A stretch of DNA of 64,000 nucleotides from Aurantimonas sp965217685 (GCA_965217685.1 CBDCIZ010000003.1:2666001-2730000), one strand, 5' to 3'; positions 33,758 through 42,995 are shown, counted from the stretch's first letter. Notes: a model not told the origin generated them from the sequence alone. Program-made: numbers and translations.

Positions 33758-35950
33758 ATGGTAACCGAGAACGACCAGAACGGCAGCGAGCATTATCTGA
33801 CGGCGGGCGGCGTTCACGTCTCGCGACATCGCACGAGCGTTGCCTATGACGGGGCGATTGAGCCCTATTTCGACCGACTCGACATGCGGCGCGGCGCGGT
33901 GCTGTTTTCGAATTACGAATATACCGGCCGCTATACCCGCCAGGATGTCGCCTTCGTCGATCCGCCGCTGGTGATCTCGTCCAGCGGTCGGGCGATGCGC
34001 ATCGCGGCGCTGAACCCGCGCGGCGAGGTGCTGCTTTCGATCATCGCCGAGGCGCTCGAATCGGAAACCGACGTGGCGTCGATTGAGACGACCGATGCGA
34101 CCCTCGATCTTCGCCTTAAGGCGCCGACAGCGGCGCTGACCGAGGAAGAGCGCTCGCGCATGCCGAGCGTCTTTTCCGTGCTGCGGGCCATCGTGGCGCT
34201 GTTCAAGTCCGAAGAAGACCGCGACCTCGGCCTTTACGGCGCCTTCGGCTATGATCTCGCCTATCAGTTCGACCCGGTCGACGAGGTTCTGGAGCGAGCC
34301 CCAGACCGACGCGACCTGGTACTTTATTTTCCCGACGAATTGCTGGAGGTCGACCATTATTCGGCCTCGGCTTACCTGACCCGTTACGTCTTCGAGAAGG
34401 ACGGCCGTTCGACCGAGGGTCTAGCCGGTGGCAATCCCGATGCGCCTTTCGCGCCGTCCGATCGCATTCCGCCGCGCGGCGATCATCGGCCCGGCGAATA
34501 TGCCGAGCTGGTGCGCTCCGCCAAAGAGAAGTTCATGCGTGGCGACCTGTTCGAGGTCGTTCCCGGCCAGGTCTTCTATGAGCGTGCGGAGCACAAGCCG
34601 TCGCGGATCTCCCGACGGCTGAAGGCGGTGAACCCGTCGCCCTATTCCTTCTTCGTCAATCTGGGTGAGAACGAATTCCTGATCGGCGCTTCGCCGGAGA
34701 TGTTCGTCAGGGTCAAGGGCAACCGGGTCGAGACCTGCCCGATCTCCGGCACCATCAAGCGCGGCGACGACGCCATCTCCGACGCCGAGCAGATCCTGAA
34801 GCTCCTCAACTCCAAGAAGGACGAGTCGGAGCTGACCATGTGCTCCGACGTCGACCGCAACGACAAGAGCCGGGTCTGCGAGCCCGGCTCCGTGCGCGTC
34901 ATCGCCCGGCGCCAGATCGAGATGTATTCGCGGCTGATTCACACGGTCGATCACATCGAAGGGCGGTTGCGCGCGGGTATGGACGCTTTCGACGCGTTCC
35001 TGTCCCACGCCTGGGCCGTCACCGTCACCGGCGCGCCCAAGCTGTGGGCCATGCGCTTCATCGAGAACCATGAGAAGAGCCCGCGCGCATGGTATGGCGG
35101 CGCCGTCGGCATGGTGCATTTCAACGGCGACATGAACACCGGCCTGACCCTGCGCACCATCCGGCTGAAGGATGGCATCGCCGAGGTGCGCGCCGGCGCG
35201 ACGCTGCTGTACGATTCCAACCCCGAGGAGGAGGAGGCCGAGACCGAGCTGAAGGCCTCGGCGCTTCTTGGCGCGATCCGCGAGGCGGGTCTGCCGAACG
35301 CTGCAAACAAGCCGCGCGAGATCTCCAGGGTCGGTGAGGGGATTCGAATCCTCCTCGTCGACCATGAGGACAGCTTCGTCCACACGCTGGCGAACTATTT
35401 CCGCCAAACCGGCGCGACCGTATCGACCGTGCGCACGCCCGTGCCGGCGGAAATCTTCGAGCGCATCGATCCGGACCTTGTCGTGCTGTCGCCGGGCCCC
35501 GGCAATCCGTCCGACTTCGACTGCAAGGGCACCATCGCGGCGGCTCGGGCCCATGGCGCGGCGATCTTTGGCGTCTGCCTCGGGTTGCAGGCGCTGACGG
35601 AAGCCTATGGCGGCACGTTGCGCGCACTGCATGTGCCGGTGCACGGCAAGCCGTCGAAGATCCGCATCTCGAAGCCCGGCATCATCTTCTCGGGGCTCGC
35701 CAACGAAGTGACGGTCGGCCGCTACCACTCGATCTTCGCCGACCCGGTACGGCTGCCGGCCGATTTCGAGGTGACGGCCGAGACCGAGGACGGCGTCGTC
35801 ATGGCCTTCGAACACAAGACCGAGCCGGTCGCCGCCGTGCAGTTCCATCCCGAAAGTATCATGTCGCTCGGCGGCGAGGCGGGCATGCGGATGATCGAGA
35901 ACATCGTCGCGCATCTGCCGCGCCGGGCGCGCAAGAGCCGGGCGGCCTGA
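33758..35950 (+). CDS. trpE: Anthranilate synthase, fused TrpE(G)
   Basis: 730 residues from the ATG at 33758 with GGAGGA upstream. The TrpE part (about 1-520) includes FEVVPGQVFYERAE, ISGTIKRGDDAISDAEQIL and SHAWAVTVTGAPKLWAM. The C-terminal glutamine amidotransferase (about 530-725) has the nucleophile Cys in GVCLGLQALTEAYGG and the His-Glu of HPESIMS. The single chain converts chorismate and glutamine to anthranilate. Fusion TrpE(G) is typical of rhizobia and relatives. Expression is controlled by the trpL attenuator immediately upstream. Confidence 0.95.
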   Translation: MVTENDQNGSEHYLTAGGVHVSRHRTSVAYDGAIEPYFDRLDMRRGAVLFSNYEYTGRYTRQDVAFVDPPLVISSSGRAMRIAALNPRGEVLLSIIAEALESETDVASIETTDATLDLRLKAPTAALTEEERSRMPSVFSVLRAIVALFKSEEDRDLGLYGAFGYDLAYQFDPVDEVLERAPDRRDLVLYFPDELLEVDHYSASAYLTRYVFEKDGRSTEGLAGGNPDAPFAPSDRIPPRGDHRPGEYAELVRSAKEKFMRGDLFEVVPGQVFYERAEHKPSRISRRLKAVNPSPYSFFVNLGENEFLIGASPEMFVRVKGNRVETCPISGTIKRGDDAISDAEQILKLLNSKKDESELTMCSDVDRNDKSRVCEPGSVRVIARRQIEMYSRLIHTVDHIEGRLRAGMDAFDAFLSHAWAVTVTGAPKLWAMRFIENHEKSPRAWYGGAVGMVHFNGDMNTGLTLRTIRLKDGIAEVRAGATLLYDSNPEEEEAETELKASALLGAIREAGLPNAANKPREISRVGEGIRILLVDHEDSFVHTLANYFRQTGATVSTVRTPVPAEIFERIDPDLVVLSPGPGNPSDFDCKGTIAAARAHGAAIFGVCLGLQALTEAYGGTLRALHVPVHGKPSKIRISKPGIIFSGLANEVTVGRYHSIFADPVRLPADFEVTAETEDGVVMAFEHKTEPVAAVQFHPESIMSLGGEAGMRMIENIVAHLPRRARKSRAA

Positions 35951-35954
35951 TCCG

Positions 35955-36878
35955 GTGACGATCGTCGCGGGCACCGAGAGCGAGGTCGTGGCCCCGCTCG
36001 TCAAGCGCATCGCCATGGCGAGCGTCGCCGTGGCGGTCGTCGTGCTGGCGATCAAATACGCCGCTTATTACGTCACCGGCTCCGTGGCGCTGTATTCCGA
36101 CGCGCTGGAATCGATTGTCAACGTCATCGCCGGCGTCGTCGCGCTCTGGGCCGTCTCGCTCAGCTTCAAACCGGCCGACACGGACCATCCCTTCGGCCAC
36201 ACCAAGGCCGAGTATTTCTCCGCCGTGGTCGAGGGCGTGCTGATCGTCGTCGCGGCGCTCCTGATCCTGCGCGAGGCCTGGGGCGCCTATCTCGTGCCGC
36301 GCAGCCTCGACGCGCCGATGATGGGCATCGGCATCAACGCCGTTGCGACGCTCATCAACGCCGTCTGGGCGACCTATCTCATCCGCCAGGGCGCGAGCCT
36401 CCGTTCGCCGGCGCTGTCGGCCGACGGTCGCCATATCATGGCCGACGTCGTCACTTCCGTCGGCGTCGTCATCGGCCTCCTCATTGCCGCAACCACCGGC
36501 TGGTCGATTCTCGACCCGCTGATGGCGGCTCTCGTCGCCCTCAATATCCTGCGCGAGGGCTACAATGTCGTCACCTCATCGCTCTCCGGCCTGATGGACC
36601 GGGCGATCGACCCCGCCGAGGAGACCAAGGTCCGCGATATTCTCTCGACCAATGCGGCGGGCGCGCTGGAGGTCCACGATCTGCGCACGCGCCTTGCTGG
36701 CCGGGCGATGTTCATCGAGTTCCACATGGTGGTGCCCGAGAAGATGACCGTCGGCGACGCCCACGACATCTGCGACCGCATCGAGGACGCGCTGCAGGCC
36801 GAATTCGACGGCGCGCGGGTGTCGATCCATGTGGAGCCCGAGGCCGAAGCCAAGCAGACGGGTGTGCCGGTTCTTTAA
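35955..36878 (+). CDS. Cation diffusion facilitator (CDF) metal exporter
   Basis: 307 residues starting at a GTG 4 bases after the trpE(G) stop. Six transmembrane helices lie in the first 205 residues. Metal-site blocks are YSDALESIVNVIAG and HPFGHTKAEYFSAVVEG in the first half and ADGRHIMADVVTSVGVV in the second. The C-terminal cytosolic domain (about 210-300) has FIEFHMVVPEKMTVGDAHDI. It exports Zn, Fe, Mn or another divalent ion in exchange for protons; the metal is not assignable by eye. It is probably co-transcribed with trpE(G), with no obvious functional link. Confidence 0.9.
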   Translation: MTIVAGTESEVVAPLVKRIAMASVAVAVVVLAIKYAAYYVTGSVALYSDALESIVNVIAGVVALWAVSLSFKPADTDHPFGHTKAEYFSAVVEGVLIVVAALLILREAWGAYLVPRSLDAPMMGIGINAVATLINAVWATYLIRQGASLRSPALSADGRHIMADVVTSVGVVIGLLIAATTGWSILDPLMAALVALNILREGYNVVTSSLSGLMDRAIDPAEETKVRDILSTNAAGALEVHDLRTRLAGRAMFIEFHMVVPEKMTVGDAHDICDRIEDALQAEFDGARVSIHVEPEAEAKQTGVPVL

Positions 36879-36910
36879 GCTTGGTCCGCGAACTGGAATC
36901 CAAATGTTAT

Positions 36911-36931
36911 CTGTCAATTGACGATTGACAG
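36911..36931. promoter_or_regulatory. Probable HigBA operator palindrome
   Basis: Perfect 8-bp inverted repeat CTGTCAAT-TGACG-ATTGACAG located 28 bases before higB. The position fits autorepression by HigA or the HigBA complex. Confidence 0.7.
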
Positions 36932-36958
36932 GCATCCTCCGTCATTGCAAATTGGCTT

Positions 36959-37246
36959 ATGGACATCGGCAGCATCCGGCACAAAGCGCTTCGGCAATTT
37001 GCCGAAACCGGTCGAAGTCGCGGCCTGCCAGGCAATCTCGTCGATCGGCTTCGCAAGATGTTGGCCTATCTCACAGCAATCGAAGCTGCCGATGAGTTGT
37101 TCGTCCCGCCAAACTATGGCGCCCACCGCTTGGTCGGGGACCGAAACGGGGCGTGGTCGCTGACCGTCTCGAAGAATTGGCGCATGACGTTTCGGATCGA
37201 TCCGAACGGCCGCATCCTCGATCTGGATTTGGAGGACTACCACTGA
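36959..37246 (+). CDS. higB: HigB-type toxin (RelE/ParE superfamily)
   Basis: 95 residues. It has the compact HigB pattern: IRHKALRQFAETG, then LVDRLRKMLAYLTAI, GAHRLVGDRNGAWSLTVSKN and the strand-final WRMTFRI. Members are ribosome-dependent mRNA interferases. The antitoxin gene follows, its ATG overlapping the toxin stop codon (TGATG), the toxin-first order typical of higBA. The gene lies between a CDF exporter and the leuA leader with no mobile element nearby. Confidence 0.88.
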   Translation: MDIGSIRHKALRQFAETGRSRGLPGNLVDRLRKMLAYLTAIEAADELFVPPNYGAHRLVGDRNGAWSLTVSKNWRMTFRIDPNGRILDLDLEDYH

Positions 37247-37548
37247 TGGCGATCCGATTGCATCCGAGCTTTGCTGTGCATCCCGGCGACTGGTTGCGAA
37301 CCGAGATCGTCGAGCCTCATGGCCTGACCATTTCCGCGCTTGCGTCGAAACTGAAGGTGACGCGTCAGGCGATGAGCAATCTTCTGAACGGCCATTCTGG
37401 GCTTTCGGCGGAAATGGCGATCCGGTTCGAGAAGGCGTTCGGCCTCTCCGCCGCGACCATGCTTCGGATGCAGTCAACTTACGATCTGGCGCAGGCGCGC
37501 CTTCACGAGGATGAAATCGACATCGAGCGACTGGCGGAGACGGCCTGA
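37246..37548 (+). CDS. higA: HigA-type antitoxin (XRE family)
   Basis: 100 residues. HPGDWLRTEIVEPHGLTISA is the standard HigA opening and the helix-turn-helix follows (LASKLKVTRQAMSNLLNGHS). The C-terminal part (MLRMQSTYDLAQAR) is the conserved tail that pairs with HigB. It neutralises HigB and should repress the operon through the palindrome upstream of higB. Confidence 0.9.
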   Translation: MAIRLHPSFAVHPGDWLRTEIVEPHGLTISALASKLKVTRQAMSNLLNGHSGLSAEMAIRFEKAFGLSAATMLRMQSTYDLAQARLHEDEIDIERLAETA

Positions 37549-37663
37549 CGTGCCTTGAGAGGTTTGGGCCGCACGCGCTGCTTTTCCGTCTGCCGTCCGC
37601 ATTGCAATACCCTCGGCCAATCCCTGCTTGCCTTTCCGCCAAACCCGGTGCATTTTCTTCGGC

Positions 37664-37780
37664 ATGATCGCGACGCCGACCAATTCCCGCCATGCCGGGG
37701 CCCGTTTCCGGGCCGGTGAATCCGCACGTTGCTCGATCCTCCTTCTAGACCTTCTTAGCTGCGGCCGTCGGACCCGTTGA
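37664..37780 (+). CDS. Leucine-rich leader peptide of leuA
   Basis: A 38-residue frame from ATG 37664 ending ILLLDLLSCGRRTR, with five Leu codons at 37739-37747 and 37751-37756 and a TGA at 37778. Placement is 171 bases before leuA. Leucine-controlled leader peptides upstream of leuA are described for alphaproteobacteria. The true start codon is uncertain because the first 24 residues look non-coding. A stable stem overlaps the Leu-rich end, as expected of an attenuator pause structure, but I did not find a clean U-tract terminator. Confidence 0.6.
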   Translation: MIATPTNSRHAGARFRAGESARCSILLLDLLSCGRRTR

Positions 37781-37799
37781 GAAGGGGCGTCCGGCGGTC
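37763..37799 (+). promoter_or_regulatory. Leader stem at the end of the Leu-rich peptide
   Basis: GGCCGTCGGAC (37763-37773) pairs over 11 bases, two of them G-U, with GTCCGGCGGTC (37789-37799); the leader stop codon is in the loop. A ribosome stalled on the Leu codons would cover the left arm. Confidence 0.5.
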
Positions 37800-37951
37800 G
37801 AGCCGGCGCTGACGGGGCCCTCGATGGCCGCGCGCACCCACTGCCTCTTCGCTTTACTTTTGATGTTCAATTGCAGATGAGCCGATCCTGAGCGAGGCGC
37901 CCGAGCGCCCGTCCGGCATCCGCCGCGAAGCGATGAAGGTGCAAGAATTCG

Positions 37952-39703
37952 ATGTCCGCCATATCCAACACCCCTCCGGTCGAGGCGCCTTTGCCGCCGG
38001 CCACCGTCGAGCGCCGTGGCACCATGCCGACGGCCGCCCGGAAATATCAGCCCTACGGTCCGATCGACATTCCTGACCGCACCTGGCCGTCGAAGACCAT
38101 CGACAAGGCACCGATTTGGTGCTCGGTCGACCTGCGCGACGGCAACCAGGCGCTGGTCGATCCGATGGGCCATGACCGCAAGGCCCGCTTCTTCGCGCTT
38201 CTGAAGGCGATGAACTTCAAGGAGATCGAGATCGGCTTTCCGTCGGCCTCGCAGACCGATTTCGACTTCGCCCGCTGGTGCATCGAGGAGGGCGGCACGC
38301 CCGACGACGTGTCGTTGCAGGTGCTGGTGCAGTGCCGGCCCGAACTGATTGCCAGAACCTTCGAATCGCTGGAAGGCTCGGTCCGACCGATCGTCCACTT
38401 TTACAATTCCACAAGCGAGCTGCAGCGCCGAGTGGTCTTCCAGAAGGATCGCGCCGGCATCAAGGAGATCGCCACCGACGCCGCCAGAATGGTCATGGAG
38501 ATGGCCGCCAAGGCAGGCGCCAGGGGCGAGGACTCCTATCGCTTCGAGTATTCGCCCGAAAGCTTCACCGGGACCGAGCTCGATTTCGCCGTCGAGATCT
38601 GCAACGCGGTCGCCGAGATCGTCAAGCCGACGCCCCAGAACAAGCTGATCTTCAACCTGCCGGCGACGGTCGAGATGTCGACGCCGAACATCCATGCCGA
38701 CCAGATCGAATGGATGTGCCGCAACCTCGACAATCGCGACAACCTGATTGTCTCGCTGCATCCCCACAACGACCGCGGCACGGCCGTCGCCGCGACCGAG
38801 CTTGGCCTGATGGCCGGTGCCGACCGCGTCGAGGGCACGCTGTTCGGCAATGGCGAGCGCACCGGCAATGTCGATCTCGTCACCCTGGCGCTGAACATGT
38901 TCACTCAGGGGATCGATCCCGGCCTCGACATCACCGACATCAACCACGTCAAGGAAATCTACGAGTACTGCAATCAGCTGGCCATCGGCGAGCGGCATCC
39001 TTATGTCGGCGAACTCGTCTACACGGCTTTTTCCGGCTCGCACCAGGACGCGATCAACAAGGGCATGAAGGCGATCCGCACGGCCAACAAGCCGCTTTGG
39101 GAGGTGCCGTACCTGCCGATCGACCCGAAGGATGTGGGGCGTTCCTACGAGGCGATCATCCGCATCAACTCCCAGTCGGGCAAGGGCGGAATTGCCTATG
39201 TGCTGCAGGCCGACTACGGCCTCAACCTGCCGCGCAACCTGCAGGTCGAGTTTCGCGACGACATCCAGCGGATCACCGACGAAGAGGGTAGGGAGCTTCC
39301 GGTCAAGCGCATCTACGACCGCTTCATCGAGCGCTATGTCGAGCAGCCGACCGGCCGCATAAAATTCGTCGACCACACGACCAAGCCGAGCGCTACGACC
39401 AAGGGCGAGCGGATTCTCGAGGCGACGATCATGGACGGTGACGAAGAGGTGGTGATCGAGGGCCTCGGCACCGGCCCGATCGACGGTTTCGTCGACGCGC
39501 TCTGCCGTCATCTCGGGACCGGGTTTTCGGTCTTCGATTATTCCGAGCATTCGCTCGGTGCCGGCTCCGACGCACGCGCGATCTGCTACATGGAAGTCGA
39601 GCATGCCAACGGCCGTCTTTTCGGCGCCGGCATCAACAAGAACATCGTGACGGCGTCGCTCGAAGCGATCGTCGCGGCGGCCAACAGGCTGCTCGCGCGG
39701 TAG
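37952..39703 (+). CDS. leuA: 2-isopropylmalate synthase (long LeuA2 type)
   Basis: 583 residues, the length of the actinobacterial/rhizobial type. The catalytic barrel has SVDLRDGNQALVDPMG (metal and substrate site), FSPESF-like YSPESFTGTELDFAVE and SLHPHNDRGTA with the metal-binding His pair. The C-terminal regulatory domain (about 430-583) ends with GSDARAICYMEVE, the leucine feedback site. It condenses 2-oxoisovalerate with acetyl-CoA, the first step of leucine synthesis. Preceded by a Leu-rich leader, so attenuation is likely. Confidence 0.95.
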   Translation: MSAISNTPPVEAPLPPATVERRGTMPTAARKYQPYGPIDIPDRTWPSKTIDKAPIWCSVDLRDGNQALVDPMGHDRKARFFALLKAMNFKEIEIGFPSASQTDFDFARWCIEEGGTPDDVSLQVLVQCRPELIARTFESLEGSVRPIVHFYNSTSELQRRVVFQKDRAGIKEIATDAARMVMEMAAKAGARGEDSYRFEYSPESFTGTELDFAVEICNAVAEIVKPTPQNKLIFNLPATVEMSTPNIHADQIEWMCRNLDNRDNLIVSLHPHNDRGTAVAATELGLMAGADRVEGTLFGNGERTGNVDLVTLALNMFTQGIDPGLDITDINHVKEIYEYCNQLAIGERHPYVGELVYTAFSGSHQDAINKGMKAIRTANKPLWEVPYLPIDPKDVGRSYEAIIRINSQSGKGGIAYVLQADYGLNLPRNLQVEFRDDIQRITDEEGRELPVKRIYDRFIERYVEQPTGRIKFVDHTTKPSATTKGERILEATIMDGDEEVVIEGLGTGPIDGFVDALCRHLGTGFSVFDYSEHSLGAGSDARAICYMEVEHANGRLFGAGINKNIVTASLEAIVAAANRLLAR

Positions 39704-39741
39704 AAAAACACCGCAGGGCGGCTCGTGACCTGGGAGGGGAC

Positions 39742-41406
39742 ATGTCGGCAGGACAGAAGTCGGGTGGCGAACTGCTCGTCGCGGCGTTGAAGGCGCAGGG
39801 CGCCGATCGATGCTTCTGCGTGCCGGGGGAAAGCTATCTTCCGGTGCTCGATGCCCTGCTCGGCAGCGGCATCGAGACGATCGTCTGCCGCCAGGAGGGC
39901 GGTGCCGCGATGATGGCGGAGGCCGACGGCAAGCTCACCGGCCGGCCTGGCCTCGCCTTCGTCACCCGCGGTCCGGGGGCGACCAACGCATCCTCGGGCG
40001 TGCATGTCGCGGCCCACGACCTCACGCCGATGATCCTCTTCGTCGGGCAGGTTCCAACGGTCTTCCGGGGCCGGGGTGCGTTTCAGGAGGTCGATTACGA
40101 CCGCTTCTACGGTGGCATGGCTAAGGCGGTGTTCGAGGCGAAGATGCCGGCCGAATTGCCGGGCCTCGTCGAGCGGGCCTATCGCATCGCCATGGATGGT
40201 GCGCCAGGCCCCGTCGTCGTCGCCCTGCCGGAGGACACGCTGTCGGGCACAGCCGAGGCGGCCATTCCCGCGCGCATCGAGCCCCGCCCGATCCGCGCCG
40301 ATCCGGAGGCGATGGAGGGTCTGTGGGCGCTGCTGGCGGGCGCCAACAAGCCGATCGTCATCCTCGGTGGCCCGCGCTGGACCAATGGCGCGATGGCCGA
40401 CATGGCGCATTTCGCCGAAGCCTGGCATCTGCCGGTCGCCTGCTCCTTTCGCCGCCAGGGGCTCTTTCCCAACGACCATCCGAACTATGCCGGCGATCTC
40501 GGCATCGGTCCGAACCCGAAGCTGAAGGCCCGCATCGCCGAAGCCGATCTCGTCATCGCCGTCGGCGCGCGCCTCGGGGAGATGCCGAGTCAGGGCTATA
40601 CGCTCTTCGACGTGCCGGAGCCGAAGCAGAAGCTCGTCCATGTCCTGCCGGATTCGGCAGAGCTTGCCCATCTCTACCGCCCGACGCTGGCGATCCACGC
40701 CGGCCCTGCCTCCTTCGCCCGCAAGGCGATGCAGCTGCAGGCGCCCGCGACCGTCGCCTGGTCGGGCGCTGCGGAAAAGGCGCATGCGGACTATCTTGCC
40801 TGGTCGACGCCGCAGCCGGAAGCCGAGCCGAAATCCGGCTGCGTCGATCCCTTCGCCTTGATGGCCGTTCTCGCCGACAAGCTGCCGAAGGACGCGATCA
40901 TGACGAATGGCGCCGGCAACTACGCCGGCTGGCTGCATCGCTATCACCGCTTTTCCGGTCGCGACACGCAGCTTGCGCCCACCTCCGGCTCGATGGGCTA
41001 CGGCATACCGGCGGCGGTGGCCGGCAAACTCAGGCGGCCGGATCGCACGGTCGTCTGCTTTGCCGGCGACGGTTGTTTCCAGATGACGGGGCAAGAGTTT
41101 TCCACTGCCGTGCAGGCCGGCGCGAACATCCTGGTTCTCGTCTTCGACAACGGCCAGTACGGCACCATTCGCATGCATCAGGAGCGGCATTACCCAGGCC
41201 GCCAATCTGCCACGGCGCTGTCGAACCCGAACTTTGCCGCGCTTGCCATAGCGATGGGCGGCTTTGGCCGGAAGGTCGACCGGACCGGTGATTTCGCCGC
41301 TGCGCTTGAAGAGGCGCTCGCTGCTGGCAAACCGGCGCTGTTACACCTGACGACCGATCCCGAACGCATCTCAACGACGGCGCGGTTGCCCTTTGGCGGA
41401 ACGTGA
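39742..41406 (+). CDS. Thiamine diphosphate-dependent acetolactate synthase-like enzyme
   Basis: 554 residues. The catalytic Glu lies in CRQEGGAAMMAEADGKLTG; the central domain has RVPVCGG-like IVILGGPRW; the ThDP motif is GDGCFQMTGQEFSTAV ... NGQYGTI. Family members decarboxylate 2-oxo acids and include catabolic acetolactate synthase, oxalyl-CoA decarboxylase and benzaldehyde lyase. The true ilvB of isoleucine-valine synthesis usually has a small subunit ilvH next to it; here an alpha/beta hydrolase follows instead, so a catabolic or unassigned reaction is more likely. Confidence 0.82.
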   Translation: MSAGQKSGGELLVAALKAQGADRCFCVPGESYLPVLDALLGSGIETIVCRQEGGAAMMAEADGKLTGRPGLAFVTRGPGATNASSGVHVAAHDLTPMILFVGQVPTVFRGRGAFQEVDYDRFYGGMAKAVFEAKMPAELPGLVERAYRIAMDGAPGPVVVALPEDTLSGTAEAAIPARIEPRPIRADPEAMEGLWALLAGANKPIVILGGPRWTNGAMADMAHFAEAWHLPVACSFRRQGLFPNDHPNYAGDLGIGPNPKLKARIAEADLVIAVGARLGEMPSQGYTLFDVPEPKQKLVHVLPDSAELAHLYRPTLAIHAGPASFARKAMQLQAPATVAWSGAAEKAHADYLAWSTPQPEAEPKSGCVDPFALMAVLADKLPKDAIMTNGAGNYAGWLHRYHRFSGRDTQLAPTSGSMGYGIPAAVAGKLRRPDRTVVCFAGDGCFQMTGQEFSTAVQAGANILVLVFDNGQYGTIRMHQERHYPGRQSATALSNPNFAALAIAMGGFGRKVDRTGDFAAALEEALAAGKPALLHLTTDPERISTTARLPFGGT

Positions 41407-41414
41407 GTGCTGAT

Positions 41415-42209
41415 ATGAGCGACGGACTTTATGCGGTCGAGCGCGGCGGCGAGGCGTCTCGACGCGACACGCCGGCGCTGGTCTTCCTGCATGGCTTCGG
41501 CGGCAACGCGGAGGTTTGGTCGCACTTGCAGGATGTCTTCGCGACGCCGACGCAGGCGACGATCGCCTTCGACCTGCCAGGCCATGGTCGTTCGCTCGAT
41601 TATCCCGGCTTCGGCCCCCCGAAAATCGCGGCACGCGCCGTCCTGGCCGAGCTCGATCGCAGGGACATCGCCAATGCCCACATCGTCGGTCATTCGATGG
41701 GCGGCGCTGTCGCGTCGCTGATGGCACTCTTCGCACCCGACCGCGTCGCATCGCTGACGCTGATCGCTCCCGGTGGGTTCGGAGAGGCGATCGGTGTCGA
41801 TGAAATCCGTGCGGTCATGAACGCCGAAACACCGGATGCGCTGGCGAAGGCCATGGCCGGCATGGGGGCGTCTGGATGGGAACCGTCCTGGCAAGAGGTC
41901 GAGGCGACGATGGCAAGCCGGACGCCGGAGAGCCGCAAGGCCGTCGCCGCGGTCTTCGATCAACTTTTTGCGGCCGGCCGACAGGGCGTCCTGCCGCTCG
42001 ATGCGATCGCCGCTTGCGGTCGGCCTGTCAGGCTCCTGTGGGGCGAACGCGATCCGGTAACTCCCCATCGTCAGGGCGTGGCCGCACCCTTCGAGCTGAC
42101 GGCCGTGCCCGGCGCCGGTCATCTCCTGATGCAGGAGGCGCCGGAGGCCTGTCGCGCGGCGATTGCAGCGTCGATGTCGGCCGCGCGCTCCGTTCACCCC
42201 ATTTCCTGA
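41415..42209 (+). CDS. Alpha/beta fold hydrolase
   Basis: 264 residues from the ATG at 41415 (a GTG at 41403 overlapping the previous stop is possible). The nucleophile elbow is GHSMGGAVA (Ser near residue 97), the oxyanion strand is VFLHGFGGNAEVW, the acid Asp is in GERDPVT and the His is in GAGHLLMQEAPE. It resembles AcoC and related C-C or ester hydrolases. Close linkage to the ThDP enzyme suggests they act in one pathway, for example on a diketone or acyloin; that is inference. Confidence 0.85.
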   Translation: MSDGLYAVERGGEASRRDTPALVFLHGFGGNAEVWSHLQDVFATPTQATIAFDLPGHGRSLDYPGFGPPKIAARAVLAELDRRDIANAHIVGHSMGGAVASLMALFAPDRVASLTLIAPGGFGEAIGVDEIRAVMNAETPDALAKAMAGMGASGWEPSWQEVEATMASRTPESRKAVAAVFDQLFAAGRQGVLPLDAIAACGRPVRLLWGERDPVTPHRQGVAAPFELTAVPGAGHLLMQEAPEACRAAIAASMSAARSVHPIS

Positions 42210-42301
42210 GCAAAAACGGTGCATATGGCCGCATTGCTTCTCAGCGGCGGACTAGATGTGATAAACGATCGGAGGGACTGACGTGTTTGGAGATTGAACC
42301 G

Positions 42302-42922
42302 ATGGGCGAAGGCAAGGACAATGTCTCATCCCTGATGGGAACGAGGCGGCTTGCCGATGCCGTGCGGCAGGCCAAGATCGCCGCCGCGCAGCGCTCCGAC
42401 GTGGTCGTCGACATCCGCGAAGCCGATCACGCGCGCCTCGAAATCCTGCTTGAAGAGCTGCAGCCGCTGCTCGACGAATTGCCGCCGGGTGACGATTACT
42501 TCGATTTCTTTTTGTCTGGCGGCCAGCATCCGCGCCTATGGGTCGACGGCACCGGTAATGTCGTTATGGCCCGCGACCGTCGGACCTATCGCTTCGTGCG
42601 CGAAACGCGACTGGGCCGATTGACGATTGCCGAATCGACCGAGCCGCGCGCCATCGCCGAAGCGATCACCGATTATGTCGCCGAACGCATCGTCGAGCGC
42701 GAACAGGCCTTCGCGCTGACCGACGGGCAGGGCGTGCGCCTGCCCGAGCCGCAGCGTGAGAAGCCCGCTCGCAAGGATATGCCGCCGGCTCTCATGGTGA
42801 GCGAGCCGCGTTCGCGGGGAACGGATTTCGTCATCGCCGCCGTCTGGATGATGATTGGCATCGTCGTCGGCGCGGGCGTGCTGCTGGCCATCGCCTCCTA
42901 TCGCGGTATCGCGCTGACTTGA
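42302..42922 (+). CDS. Hypothetical C-terminally membrane-anchored protein
   Basis: 206 residues from the ATG at 42302 with GGAG upstream. A soluble N-terminal region (about 1-140, including FDFFLSGGQHPRLWVDGTGN) is followed by a Pro/Lys-rich linker and one transmembrane helix at about 178-202. Proteins of this shape are found in rhizobia as conserved hypotheticals; I do not recognise a named domain. It is rightward and separate from the hydrolase gene by 92 bases. Confidence 0.7.
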   Translation: MGEGKDNVSSLMGTRRLADAVRQAKIAAAQRSDVVVDIREADHARLEILLEELQPLLDELPPGDDYFDFFLSGGQHPRLWVDGTGNVVMARDRRTYRFVRETRLGRLTIAESTEPRAIAEAITDYVAERIVEREQAFALTDGQGVRLPEPQREKPARKDMPPALMVSEPRSRGTDFVIAAVWMMIGIVVGAGVLLAIASYRGIALT

Positions 42923-42995
42923 GCGCGCGGCGCTTAGGGCGCAACGGCGACGCTGGCGCAACGGGATTCAAGCTATTTCGCCTGCAGTTCGAAGA

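Noticed and set aside
37745..37864. Possible small leftward protein ending AAKKV before leuA
   Set aside because: It has no ribosome binding site, and the same bases are explained by the leuA leader on the other strand.
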